Under the pieces are notes generated by a model. The model saw only the letters and a list, made by a program, of their open reading frames with translations. It was not told the DNA's origin and searched no databases. A stretch of DNA of 64,000 nt from Winogradskyella undariae (GTDB lineage Bacteria; Bacteroidota; Bacteroidia; Flavobacteriales; Flavobacteriaceae), in the NCBI RefSeq assembly GCF_013285155.1, contig NZ_JABTEL010000004.1, positions 1-64,000 of the forward strand, read 5' to 3'. Of the stretch, positions 26,660 through 36,500 are shown in pieces (the stretch's first letter is position 1; each line of letters starts with the position of its first letter). The translations under genes were made by a program, and so were the position numbers.

Positions 26660-27523
26660 GTGAAATATTCTCGATTAATAGCAGGTACAATGACTTGGGG
26701 GAGCTGGGGAAAACAACTCTCAAAGAAAGGAATGGAGTCATTAATAAACTTCTGCATTTCTAATAACATAACCACATTTGACCACGCAGATATTTATGGT
26801 GGCTACACCACTGAAGCCGAATTTGGAAAAGCTTTAAAGGACTCTAATATAGACCGTGAAGCTATTCAGCTTATATCAAAATGTGGTATTCAACTTCTAT
26901 CTGGTAACCGAAGTAATGTTGTTAAACATTATAATTACTCTAAAGAACATATTATTCAGTCTGTTGAAACATCTTTAAAAAATCTAGAAACAGAATATTT
27001 AGACCTATTACTTCTTCACAGACCCAGCCCTTTAATGGTGGCTGAAGATATTGCGGAAGCCATAACACTATTAAAAAAAGATGGAAAAATAAGAGATTTT
27101 GGAGTTTCTAATTTTACACCACCACAAATGGAAATGATTGGTTTACGTATGGATATTGACGTCAACCAAATAGAATTTTCGCTTACAGAACATTCTGCAA
27201 TGTATAATAGCACTCTAGATTACATGACAACAAGTGGTATAAAACCCATGGCTTGGTCACCGCTAGGAACTGTTTTTAAAGAAGACCATGAGCAAAACAG
27301 GCGTATACACAAACAACTTGGTGAGTTAATGGAGAAATACAATGCTACTGAAGACCAATTATTATTGGCTTGGATTATGAAACATCCCTCAGGCATTCAC
27401 CCTGTTGTAGGCACAACAACTGAAAAAAGATTAAAACTAGCTATTGAAGCTACAAAAATTGAATTAGAAATAGAAGATTGGTTTTTAATCTTAGCTGCTG
27501 CACAAGGACACGAAGTTCCTTAA
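26660..27523 (+). CDS. Aldo/keto reductase, YdhF type
   Basis: The product is 287 residues. GTG at 26660 is taken as start because the protein then begins KYSRLIAGTMTWG, as in its relatives; no ATG precedes residue 11. The catalytic tetrad is Asp41, Tyr46 (FDHADIYGG), Lys74 (ISKCG) and His120 (LLLLHRPSP). It uses NADPH on an unknown carbonyl substrate. It is 49 bases before the SDR gene, which suggests a small redox operon. Confidence 0.9.
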   Translation: MKYSRLIAGTMTWGSWGKQLSKKGMESLINFCISNNITTFDHADIYGGYTTEAEFGKALKDSNIDREAIQLISKCGIQLLSGNRSNVVKHYNYSKEHIIQSVETSLKNLETEYLDLLLLHRPSPLMVAEDIAEAITLLKKDGKIRDFGVSNFTPPQMEMIGLRMDIDVNQIEFSLTEHSAMYNSTLDYMTTSGIKPMAWSPLGTVFKEDHEQNRRIHKQLGELMEKYNATEDQLLLAWIMKHPSGIHPVVGTTTEKRLKLAIEATKIELEIEDWFLILAAAQGHEVP

Positions 27524-27572
27524 AACAAAAGCACTTCATAAAAACAAACTTTTACAACTCAAAAACAATATT

Positions 27573-28331
27573 ATGAACACAAAAAAAGTTGCCTTAATTA
27601 CTGGAGCAACAAGCGGAATTGGACGAGCAACGGCTCATGAATTTGCTAAACACGGCATTAAGTTAGTTTTATGCGGCCGTCGCCAACAGCGATTAGACAG
27701 CATAAAAAAGGCTTTATCTAAAGAAACTGACGTGCATACTCTAAATTTTGATGTGCGTGATAAAACACAAGCTTTAGAAGCCATTGCATCATTACCAGAA
27801 GAATTTAAAAACATAGATATTTTAATTAATAATGCCGGAAACGCACACGGCTTAGACCCAATACAAACTGGAAATTTAGACGATTGGGATGCCATGATGG
27901 ATATTAACGTAAAAGGTTTACTCTATGTTAGCAAAGCCATTATCCCCGGAATGACAGAACGTAAATCGGGACATATTATTAATATTGGTTCTTCTGCAGG
28001 AAAAGAAGTTTATCCTAATGGTAATGTTTACTGCGGAAGTAAACACGCTGTTTTAGCTATAACCGAAGGCATGCGAATTGACTTAAATCCATTTGGAATA
28101 AAAGTAGGTGCCGTGAATCCTGGTTTGGTAGAAACTGAATTTTCAGAAGTAAGATTTAAGGGGGATGCTGCAGCAGATAATGTTTACAAAGGCTACAAAG
28201 CATTGCAGCCCGAAGATGTTGCTGACGTTATTTATTTTGCGATTTCTAGACCTGCACATGTAAATATTGCAGATGTCTTAATGTTTTGTACAGCACAAGC
28301 AAGCTCTACAATTGTAAAAAAAGAATTGTAA
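27573..28331 (+). CDS. Short-chain dehydrogenase/reductase (YdfG-like)
   Basis: The product is 252 residues. Classical SDR motifs are complete: TGATSGIG (10-17) for the cofactor, NNAG (86-89), Ser140, and the YCGSK pair Tyr153 and Lys157, followed by PGLVETEF. An Arg-Arg pair after the second strand (CGRRQQR) favours NADP. Closest in my judgement is the YdfG group acting on 3-hydroxy acids such as serine or 3-hydroxypropionate. Its stop codon overlaps the next start by one base (TAATG), so translation is coupled. Confidence 0.92.
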   Translation: MNTKKVALITGATSGIGRATAHEFAKHGIKLVLCGRRQQRLDSIKKALSKETDVHTLNFDVRDKTQALEAIASLPEEFKNIDILINNAGNAHGLDPIQTGNLDDWDAMMDINVKGLLYVSKAIIPGMTERKSGHIINIGSSAGKEVYPNGNVYCGSKHAVLAITEGMRIDLNPFGIKVGAVNPGLVETEFSEVRFKGDAAADNVYKGYKALQPEDVADVIYFAISRPAHVNIADVLMFCTAQASSTIVKKEL

Positions 28332-28957
28332 TGAATCATTGGCTAGAGAATGAATGGAACAAATTAGTATTAAACTATACTGACAATTCTCTAGCCAAAA
28401 TTATGTGGAAAGATATTGAGAATCATTACAATTCTAAAAGCAGACATTACCACAATCTTTCTCACCTCTACAACATGCTGCTTCAATTAGAAGATTTTAA
28501 AAATGACATTGAAGATTTAAACGCTGTAAAATTTGCCATTTGGTATCACGATATTATTTATAAATCAACCCATAAAGACAACGAAGAGCAAAGTGCCAAT
28601 TACTGTGAGAAAGGCCTGAAAACATTAAAGATTGATGATTTTAAGATTGAAAAGATAAAAACACTAATCATTTCGACTAAAAAACACCAATTAGCTTTAA
28701 ATAAAAATACAGATAACGCCTATTTATTAGATTTAGATTTATCCATTTTAAGATCCGATTGGGAGACCTACAAGAGCTACACGGAATCTATAAGAAAAGA
28801 ATACGCAATTTATCCAGATATTCTTTACAAACCTGGACGAAAAAAAGTTCTCAAACAGTTTCTAGAAAGAGATTCGTTATATTTTACAGATAGGTTTAAA
28901 ACTAAATTTGAAAAACAAGCCATAGAAAACCTAAAACAGGAAATCGAATTACTTTAA
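28331..28957 (+). CDS. HD-type metal-dependent phosphohydrolase family protein
   Basis: The product is 208 residues from the ATG at 28331. An in-frame ATG at 28286 lies inside the SDR gene and is unlikely. Metal-binding motifs are HYHNLSHL (His39, His41 and His45) and WYHDIIY (His73-Asp74), followed by an EEQSA helix. This is the COG4339-type group of predicted HD hydrolases. The substrate is unknown. It is translationally coupled to the SDR gene. Confidence 0.8.
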   Translation: MNHWLENEWNKLVLNYTDNSLAKIMWKDIENHYNSKSRHYHNLSHLYNMLLQLEDFKNDIEDLNAVKFAIWYHDIIYKSTHKDNEEQSANYCEKGLKTLKIDDFKIEKIKTLIISTKKHQLALNKNTDNAYLLDLDLSILRSDWETYKSYTESIRKEYAIYPDILYKPGRKKVLKQFLERDSLYFTDRFKTKFEKQAIENLKQEIELL

Positions 28958-28989
28958 TAATGAGATTTTTAATTTTATAAGAAGTAACC

Positions 28990-30123
28990 ATGATCAATAA
29001 ACGCCTTCTCATAAAACATCTGCTTGCTCATAACGATGAGAACAGTTTTTATGACAAAAAGCGAAAAATTGATATTGGTTCTAAAGAAGGAAAAGGGAAA
29101 TTTTTAAAACACATCTGTGCACTTTCTAATAGTAATCCAGAAAACAATTCTTACATTGTAATTGGGGTTGAAGATGAAGATAACAAAATTATTGGGGTTG
29201 ATTTTTTTGACGATAGTAAAATTCAAAATCTCATTAATGCCTATCTCACCAATCCTCCAATTGTTCAATACGAAAACATTCCTTTTCCGCATTTACCAGA
29301 AAACAAAGTTGTAGGCTTAGTTACCATTAGACCTATTGACAGCATAACATCGCTAAGAAAAAACATCTGGAAATATTATGGTGGTTCTGTATTTTTTAGA
29401 GACGGAAGCATCAGTATGCCTAAAGTTTTTGATCTTGAAATTAAAGATGTGAACTCTAAAATTGTTGCTGCGATTGAAAACAATGCTCAGAACAATATTC
29501 AACTCACACTCGATGGTGTTTTTCATTTCTTAAATAAACGCCAAGATTTTAACCCACAATACATGGTTTTTAAAGAGTACTTTGTGCTGTGTTGGTCTGG
29601 TGCTAAAAAACAGGTGAAGAACGAAATATTCTTTTCTAGGGTTGACATTGAAATGGTAAACGAACATGTTCTTCTGTTTTATTCTGCTTTAGATGAAGTG
29701 GCTATTTCATATACCGAAGATTCTTTTAAAATAGTTGAATATGTAAAACTCGGTCTGCACCAATCTTACAAGTACTATAAACTTGAAGAAAAAATTATTC
29801 ACTTTAATGATAATGCCAATTACTCTATTGAAACAAATCTTATTTTCGAGCCGCCTCAATTTGACAAAAAAGTATTGCATCATATCTACAATACAAACAA
29901 TACTATTTTAAAAAAGCTTCAAAAAAACAGACCTCTTAAACGAAATGAAGAAGAGGATCTAAAGGATTTAGCGGCTAGTTATTTAATCTGTTATTTTAAT
30001 GGCTTTGAAAACGCGCTATTAAAACTAGAAATTGCTAAGCCCTATTTAAAAAAACACAGCTTAAAACTATATAGCGCCTATAAAGAAACGATTAGGATAC
30101 TTAGAAAGGTTAGATATAATTAA
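28990..30123 (+). CDS. AlbA_2 (schlafen-like) domain protein
   Basis: The product is 377 residues and cytoplasmic. Residues 1-135 are an AlbA_2 domain: it has the family layout with LKHICALSNSN and YIVIGVEDEDNKIIGVDFF, then a later GSVFFRDGS strand. AlbA_2 domains bind nucleic acid or nucleotides and often occur in transcription regulators. The C-terminal 240 residues are unrecognised. It follows the HD gene by 32 bases, so it may be the last gene of the same operon. Confidence 0.78.
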   Translation: MINKRLLIKHLLAHNDENSFYDKKRKIDIGSKEGKGKFLKHICALSNSNPENNSYIVIGVEDEDNKIIGVDFFDDSKIQNLINAYLTNPPIVQYENIPFPHLPENKVVGLVTIRPIDSITSLRKNIWKYYGGSVFFRDGSISMPKVFDLEIKDVNSKIVAAIENNAQNNIQLTLDGVFHFLNKRQDFNPQYMVFKEYFVLCWSGAKKQVKNEIFFSRVDIEMVNEHVLLFYSALDEVAISYTEDSFKIVEYVKLGLHQSYKYYKLEEKIIHFNDNANYSIETNLIFEPPQFDKKVLHHIYNTNNTILKKLQKNRPLKRNEEEDLKDLAASYLICYFNGFENALLKLEIAKPYLKKHSLKLYSAYKETIRILRKVRYN

Positions 30124-30136
30124 ATTTTTCAATCCA

Positions 30137-30841
30137 TTATTTTATAAAACGAGATATTAAATCACGACTACCAATTGTAAAAGCGAGCCCCAAACCTATG
30201 GTGCTATAATTCCCTTTTCCAAAAAAATCGTTTAATTCTGATGGCACTTCAATATCTGTTTTACTCACATTATAACCATAATCGAGATAAATCATAAAGT
30301 GTTTTCCTAGCTCATAATTGAGATAAAACCCATAACGATTTAAAGTTGCCGTATCCTTTTGATGATTAATATCTAGCGTATTAAAATCATAATTTTTGTA
30401 AGCTAGGTTGCCATCTATGGAGATATTAACACCTAGTCTTAGTTTATCGGCCGGAAAAAACTCATAACCTATATAGACATAATCGTAGGCAACCCTTGAT
30501 TTTTTATACAGACCTAATAACTCTTGATTTTTAACTTCAAAATAACTCGAACCCGTTGAGAGACCAACAAACAAGTGCTTATACACATACATCTGCACTT
30601 TAAAATCAAACCCTGATTTACCTTCTAATCCTTCACCCATAAAATTATCTCCACTAGTAAAAGGAATATGACCACCAACCGTAATGGCAAAAAATCGTTG
30701 ACGTTCTACTGCGTTATAAAAAGTACTACGCTGCTCCGTTACGGGTTCATCTGCATCTAACGTATTTTGGCTAAAACCAATAGAGCAGAATAATAATCCT
30801 AACGTTATTATCAATCCTTTAATAGCTGAAGGTAAAGTCAT
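30137..30841 (-). CDS. Outer-membrane beta-barrel protein
   Basis: The product is 234 residues. It has a signal peptide (cleaved near GFSQ, residue 25) and then alternating strands with aromatic belts typical of an 8- to 10-strand barrel, ending LAFTIGSRDLISRFIK. It resembles small porin-like OmpA-barrel proteins of Bacteroidota. The start overlaps the upstream lipoprotein gene by 23 bases, so the two are translated together. The role is unknown. Confidence 0.7.
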   Translation of the reverse strand: MTLPSAIKGLIITLGLLFCSIGFSQNTLDADEPVTEQRSTFYNAVERQRFFAITVGGHIPFTSGDNFMGEGLEGKSGFDFKVQMYVYKHLFVGLSTGSSYFEVKNQELLGLYKKSRVAYDYVYIGYEFFPADKLRLGVNISIDGNLAYKNYDFNTLDINHQKDTATLNRYGFYLNYELGKHFMIYLDYGYNVSKTDIEVPSELNDFFGKGNYSTIGLGLAFTIGSRDLISRFIK

Positions 30842-31511
30842 AATTTTCTTGATTAATGGTGATCATTTCAGTTATTTCAGGCTCGTCATTTATGGTATAT
30901 GTAAACTGTACAGTCTCACCAAATGGTACACGTAAAGTAGTATCGTAATTTGGGTTATCATCATTCGCAGATCTATTTAAAATATACTCTTGGTAACACA
31001 TACTTTGAGACGCATTAAGTTGCATGCCTTCATAATATTCTAAACAGAAATCCTCAATATATTTAATACTATAATTGATAGAGTTAGAATCTCCACTCGT
31101 TCTAACCATATTAAAATTAAAGTTTGCCAGCCTTTTTAAGGCTATAGATTCTAGATTAAAAGTTAAGTCTAAGGGTGTAAAATCTAAGGTATTTGTTTTA
31201 TAGACATAAGTACTATAGTTTTCACCGGCATCGATTTCAATTGCAAAATCCATATCCTTATCATAAAATGAGAGTATCGAAAAACTACCGTCATTGTCAC
31301 TATATCCTTCTCCTATAACATATTGTTCCTCTCCAAAGCTGTAATTACTTCTTCTAGTCTGAACACTGATTTTCGCGTTTGAAATAGGTAAATTATCTTG
31401 ATCCGTTACAGTTCCTTTGGCTAAAATTCTAACATTAGGTTCTAATTGAACATCACAACTTACTAGTGTTATTGTGAAGCCGTATAAAATTAATAGTAAT
31501 AGTTGTTTCAT
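30819..31511 (-). CDS. Lipoprotein with carboxypeptidase-regulatory-like domain
   Basis: The product is 230 residues. The lipoprotein signal ends ITLVSC with Cys19. A carboxypeptidase regulatory-like Ig fold follows (AKGTVTDQDNLPISNAKISV, then the SDNDGSFSI turn). The rest is beta-rich and unassigned. It is probably on the cell surface or the inner face of the outer membrane and paired with the barrel protein encoded directly downstream. Confidence 0.72.
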   Translation of the reverse strand: MKQLLLLILYGFTITLVSCDVQLEPNVRILAKGTVTDQDNLPISNAKISVQTRRSNYSFGEEQYVIGEGYSDNDGSFSILSFYDKDMDFAIEIDAGENYSTYVYKTNTLDFTPLDLTFNLESIALKRLANFNFNMVRTSGDSNSINYSIKYIEDFCLEYYEGMQLNASQSMCYQEYILNRSANDDNPNYDTTLRVPFGETVQFTYTINDEPEITEMITINQENYDFTFSY

Positions 31512-31583
31512 GTAAACAAAGACTTTTATTTACCAATAGATGTTATTTAAACAAAAAGGTTGCGTCTCACAATATAAAAAAAT

Positions 31584-31609
31584 AAAGCCACATCTTTCGA
31601 TGTGGCTTT
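31584..31609. terminator. Terminator after the aldehyde dehydrogenase gene
   Basis: AAAGCCACATC (31584-31594) pairs perfectly with GATGTGGCTTT (31599-31609) around TTTC. T-rich sequence lies on both sides. It follows the stop codon of the - strand dehydrogenase. Confidence 0.85.
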
Positions 31610-31635
31610 TATTATTTTTATAACTTAACCTTCAC

Positions 31636-33189
31636 TTAAAGGTCAAACTTTATTCCTTGAGCTAATGGTAATTCATCAGAGTAATTAACTGTGTTAGTTT
31701 GTCTACGCATGTAAACTTTCCAAGCATCAGACCCAGACTCGCGTCCACCTCCTGTTTCTTTTTCACCACCAAATGCTCCACCAATTTCCGCACCAGAAGT
31801 TCCGATGTTTACGTTAGCAATTCCACAATCAGAACCTGCATAAGATAAAAACTTCTCAGCTTCTTTTAATTCGTTAGTCATAATCGCAGAAGATAAACCT
31901 TGAGCAACTCCGTTTTGTTTATCAATTCCATTTTCAACCTCTCCAGAGTACTTCATTAAATATAAAATTGGAGCAAATGTTTCATGCTGTACAATTTCAA
32001 AATGATTTTCAGCTTCAATGATGGCTGGTTTAACGTAGCAACCACTTTCATACCCTTCACCTTCTAAAACACCACCTTCTACTAAAACATTTCCACCTTC
32101 AGCTTTTGCTTTTTCAATAGCAGCTAAATAAGTATTTACAGAATCCTTATCTATTAATGGTCCAACGTGGTTATTTTCATCTAACGGATTCCCTATTTTA
32201 ATTTGTCCGTAAGCTCCAACAATTGCATCTCTTACTTTATCGTAAACCGATTCATGAATAATTAATCGACGTGTAGAAGTACAACGCTGACCACAAGTCC
32301 CAACAGCACCAAAAACAGCACCAGGAACCACTACTTTTAAATCTGCAGTTGGTGTAATTATAATAGCATTATTCCCTCCTAATTCTAATAAAGATTTACC
32401 AAAACGTTCCGCTACTTTAGCACCAACAATACGTCCCATTCTTGTAGAACCTGTTGCAGAAACCAAAGGAATTCTAGCATCTGTTGTCATCATTTCACCA
32501 ACTTTGTAATCACCATTAATGATACAAGAAATACCTTCTGGTAAATTATTCTCTTTTAATATTTCTGCTATAATATTTTGACATGCTATAGAGCATAACA
32601 ATGATTTTTCAGAAGCTTTCCAAACACAAACATCACCACAAATCCAAGCTAAAGCAGTATTCCAAGCCCAAACAGCTACAGGAAAGTTAAATGCTGAGAT
32701 AATACCAACCACACCAATAGGATGCCATTGCTCTCTCATTACGTGACCTGGTCTTTCCGATGGAATAGTTTGCCCATTTAATTGACGAGATAATCCAACT
32801 GCAAAATCACAGATATCAATCATTTCTTGAACCTCACCATAACCTTCTTGCAAAGATTTCCCCATTTCGTAAGACACTAATTTACCTAACGGTTCTTTTA
32901 AGTCTCTTAATTTGTTTCCAAACTGACGTACAATTTCTCCACGCTGTGGTGCTGGCACATCTCTCCAAGTTTTAAATGCACCAGTTGCTGCATCCATTAC
33001 TTTATCGTAATCTGCTCTTGTCGTCGTTTTTACTTTAGCAATTAACTTGCCATCTACAGGAGAATAGGATTCAATAACTTCTCCGTTAGAAAAACTATTA
33101 GACCCCGTAGAAGACCCTTCATTTATAGCGTTAACACCCAACTGTTGCAAGGCTTCTTTTATTCCGAAATCGGCAGATACTGCTTCCAT
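31636..33189 (-). CDS. Aldehyde dehydrogenase, ALDH7 (antiquitin/AmaB) type
   Basis: The product is 517 residues. The active site reads GTCGQRCTSTRR with nucleophile Cys303, and LLELGGNN with general base Glu269. FNFPVAVWAWNTALA is characteristic of ALDH7. That group oxidises alpha-aminoadipic semialdehyde (piperideine-6-carboxylate) in lysine breakdown. No other lysine-pathway gene is nearby, so the substrate is inferred from family only. It is divergent from the alpha-2-macroglobulin gene. Confidence 0.93.
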   Translation of the reverse strand: MEAVSADFGIKEALQQLGVNAINEGSSTGSNSFSNGEVIESYSPVDGKLIAKVKTTTRADYDKVMDAATGAFKTWRDVPAPQRGEIVRQFGNKLRDLKEPLGKLVSYEMGKSLQEGYGEVQEMIDICDFAVGLSRQLNGQTIPSERPGHVMREQWHPIGVVGIISAFNFPVAVWAWNTALAWICGDVCVWKASEKSLLCSIACQNIIAEILKENNLPEGISCIINGDYKVGEMMTTDARIPLVSATGSTRMGRIVGAKVAERFGKSLLELGGNNAIIITPTADLKVVVPGAVFGAVGTCGQRCTSTRRLIIHESVYDKVRDAIVGAYGQIKIGNPLDENNHVGPLIDKDSVNTYLAAIEKAKAEGGNVLVEGGVLEGEGYESGCYVKPAIIEAENHFEIVQHETFAPILYLMKYSGEVENGIDKQNGVAQGLSSAIMTNELKEAEKFLSYAGSDCGIANVNIGTSGAEIGGAFGGEKETGGGRESGSDAWKVYMRRQTNTVNYSDELPLAQGIKFDL

Positions 33190-33503
33190 ATGTGCTTATT
33201 TTTTATAAATTATTAAATTTCTTTACGAAGTTACTAATAAAATGTTAGTTAGTCGAAACACAACTCTCTTTAATAATGTAACTTTGAAGTGCAATTAAAT
33301 TGATAAAATTGCTTGTCTCGTTTAATAAAAAAAACAAAATTGTATAATAAAACAGTTTTGATTTGATTAACTCATTTAAATATAAAGACAAACTTTAAGA
33401 CCAATTTAACAAAAACAACAAGTCCAAATACTAAAAAATTAGCGTACTTATTTAACAAGAATAAACTTACCTTTATCTAGCCAAGATTTTAATTATACAC
33501 ATC
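33190..33503. other. Divergent intergenic region, dehydrogenase / alpha-2-macroglobulin
   Basis: These 314 bases hold no gene I can support. TAACTTTG at 33279-33286 on the + strand fits the TAnnTTTG box, without a TTG at the right distance. The remaining sequence is very A/T-rich with no strong hairpin. Confidence 0.4.
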
Positions 33504-36500
33504 ATGAACATCAAAAAACACCTCATCCTACTTTTTATTTTAGCTTTTGCGTTTTCTTGTAAAGACAAAACTGTAGAAACTGATAATATTTTTAAGTTTA
33601 GAGATTACATTAGCTACACAACCTCTGGTTTAGTTTCTGTTACTGACCCAATAAAAATTAGTTTATCAGACACCGTTAGCGGATGGGAAATTGATAAAAC
33701 TTTACCTTCAGAATTGGTAAAAATAACACCTCACGTTCAAGGAGAATTAAAAGCAATGAACAATCATACGCTTCTTTTTACTCCAGATGAAAATTTAGAA
33801 TCAGCAACAGAATATACCGTAAACGTAGATTTAAGTGATATCTATCAAAATATACCATCAGAATTTGAAGGTTATACCTTTCAGTTTAAAACCATAACTC
33901 CAAGTTTTAATATTACCACACAAAATTTACAATCTTACAGTAAAGCGTGGCAATATCTACATGCCCAACTGCGCTCTGCCGATATTATTTCTTTAGAAAA
34001 AGCTAAACAATTGGTATCTGCTTCGCAAACCAATAAATCTTTAAAATTAGTATGGAATGAAGCCAATACAAGTTCAAAATTCTTTGAGTTTAAAATTGAC
34101 AGTATCAATAGATTATTAGAAGACAGCAAAATTGATGTACAATGGGATGGAAAAGCTATAAAAGCAGAAAACAAAGGTGAAAATTCTATAACAATTCCTG
34201 GCAAAAATAATTTTACAATCGTTAATACTGATATCATTCAGAGTCCAGAACAATTCTTATCTCTAAATTTTTCAGACCCCTTATTAAAGCAGCAAAATTT
34301 TTCAGGATTAGTATCTATTCAAGGCGTTAGAAATCCAAAATATATTGTAGACGGAAACGTATTAAAGGTTTACCCGAATACTAAATTAACTGGAGATATT
34401 AGAGTTGAAGTATTTAAAGGTATCAAAAGTACAGATGGTTTTAAATTAAAGAATCCTTATTCTGAAATCTTAACTTTTGAAGAATTAAAACCTCAAGTAA
34501 GATTAATCAGTAACGGAACAATTCTTCCAAATTCAGATAACTTAAAATTCAATTTTGAAGCTGTTAGTTTAAGCAAAGTAGATGTTAGGATTATTAAAAT
34601 ATTTGAAGATAATGTACTTCAGTTTTTACAAGATTATAATATTGATAACACTAATCAATATGCTATTAAAAAAGTAGGAAGACGTATTGCAAAAGAAACC
34701 ATAACATTAATTCAAGACGAAAACCAAAACACAGGTAAATGGAAAGCTTATAGCATCGATTTATCTAAATATCTTACATCAGACCCTGGTGCTATTTACA
34801 GAGTAGAGTTGAGCTTTAAAAAGGACTATTCTTTATATAATTGTGACTCAAATGCTACTACAACTAATATTGAAGAAGACGATTATTACGACGACTATTA
34901 TGATGACGATTATTATGCTCCACAAGATTTATCAGAAGCCGAAGAAGATCAATTAGAAGAACGCTATTGGGATAATTTAAGTTACAGCTATAAAAACACA
35001 GATTACAGATGGAGAGATAGAGAAAACCCTTGTACAAATTCTTACTACAACTATGAAGGCCATACTGTATCTCAAAATATCATTAGTTCTAATCTTGGTA
35101 TAATTGCCAAACAGGGCACAGACAATAATTACTTCTTTGCAGTAACTAATATTTTAAACACAAAGCCAGAAAGTGGAACAAAAATCACTTTATACAATTA
35201 CCAACAACAAGAGTTAGCAAAAGGAACCACAGACGACCAAGGAATCTTAAAAATTGATGCTAAAAACAAAGCTGCATTTGCCATAGCAATCAAAGGTAAA
35301 AGTGTAAGCTACATAAAACTAGAAGATGGAAATTCTCTATCTCTAAGTAAATTTGATGTTTCAGGAAACAGACTTCAACGCGGATTAAAAGGTTACATCT
35401 ATGGAGAACGTGGTGTTTGGAGACCTGGTGATAGCTTATTTTTAACTTTTATGCTGAATGACAACGCCAATAAATTACCAAAACGTCATCCTGTAAAATT
35501 AGAAATCACAGATCCTGTTGGAAAATTAGTTTACAGAAAAATCTCTATAGACAACCTCAATCATTTCTATGATTTTATAGTTCCAACCTCAACCGATTAC
35601 AAAACCGGAAACTATAATGCAAAGGTTTCTGTTGGTGGTGCTACATTTTCAAAAAGTTTAAAAATTGAAACTGTAAAACCAAACCGACTTAAAATAAAAA
35701 TAGATTTCGAAAACGAGATTTTAAACAATAACCAACCACTTCAAGGTGACTTAAACGTGACTTGGTTACATGGTGCACCTGCAAAAAACTTAAAAGCTGA
35801 AGTTAAAGTGAAATTCGCATCGACTTCAACAAGTTTTAAAGGCTATAAAAATTATGTTTTTAACGACCCTACACGAACGTTTGATTCTGAAGAAACTAAT
35901 GTTTTCGAAGGTAATTTAGACGAAGAAGGTAATGCAACAATTAACTCTAGACTAAATATTGGTAGAAACGCACCAGGGATGCTAACGGCTCAGTTTTTAG
36001 TTAGAGCTTTTGAAAATGGAGGTGATTTTTCACTAGATGCTTTCACCATGCCTTATGCACCTTATCAAAGTTTTGTTGGTCTGCAATCACCAAAAGGAAA
36101 TAGTTATGGTTCATTTTTTACAGATGAAAATCAAAAGTTTGATGTAGCAACTGTAACAGCTGAAGGCAAACCTGTACAAAGAGAAAATGTTGAAGTAAAA
36201 GTTTATAAAATTGAATGGCGCTGGTGGTGGAATTCTTCTTACGATAACTTATCGAGCTACATATCTAGCAGTTACCACAGACCTGTTCAAACATTTTCTA
36301 TAAATACAGACGCAAACGGTAAAGGTCATTTTAACCTTAAGATTCCTGAAGAAGAACGCGGGCGTTATTTAATTAGAGTTGTAGACCCTGTAAGCGGACA
36401 TGCAACAGGTAGAACGGCTTACTTCTATAAAAACTGGTGGTCTACAAACCCTTCTAGTGATAAAGAAGCTGCTAAAATGTTAGTGTTTTCAACAGATAAA

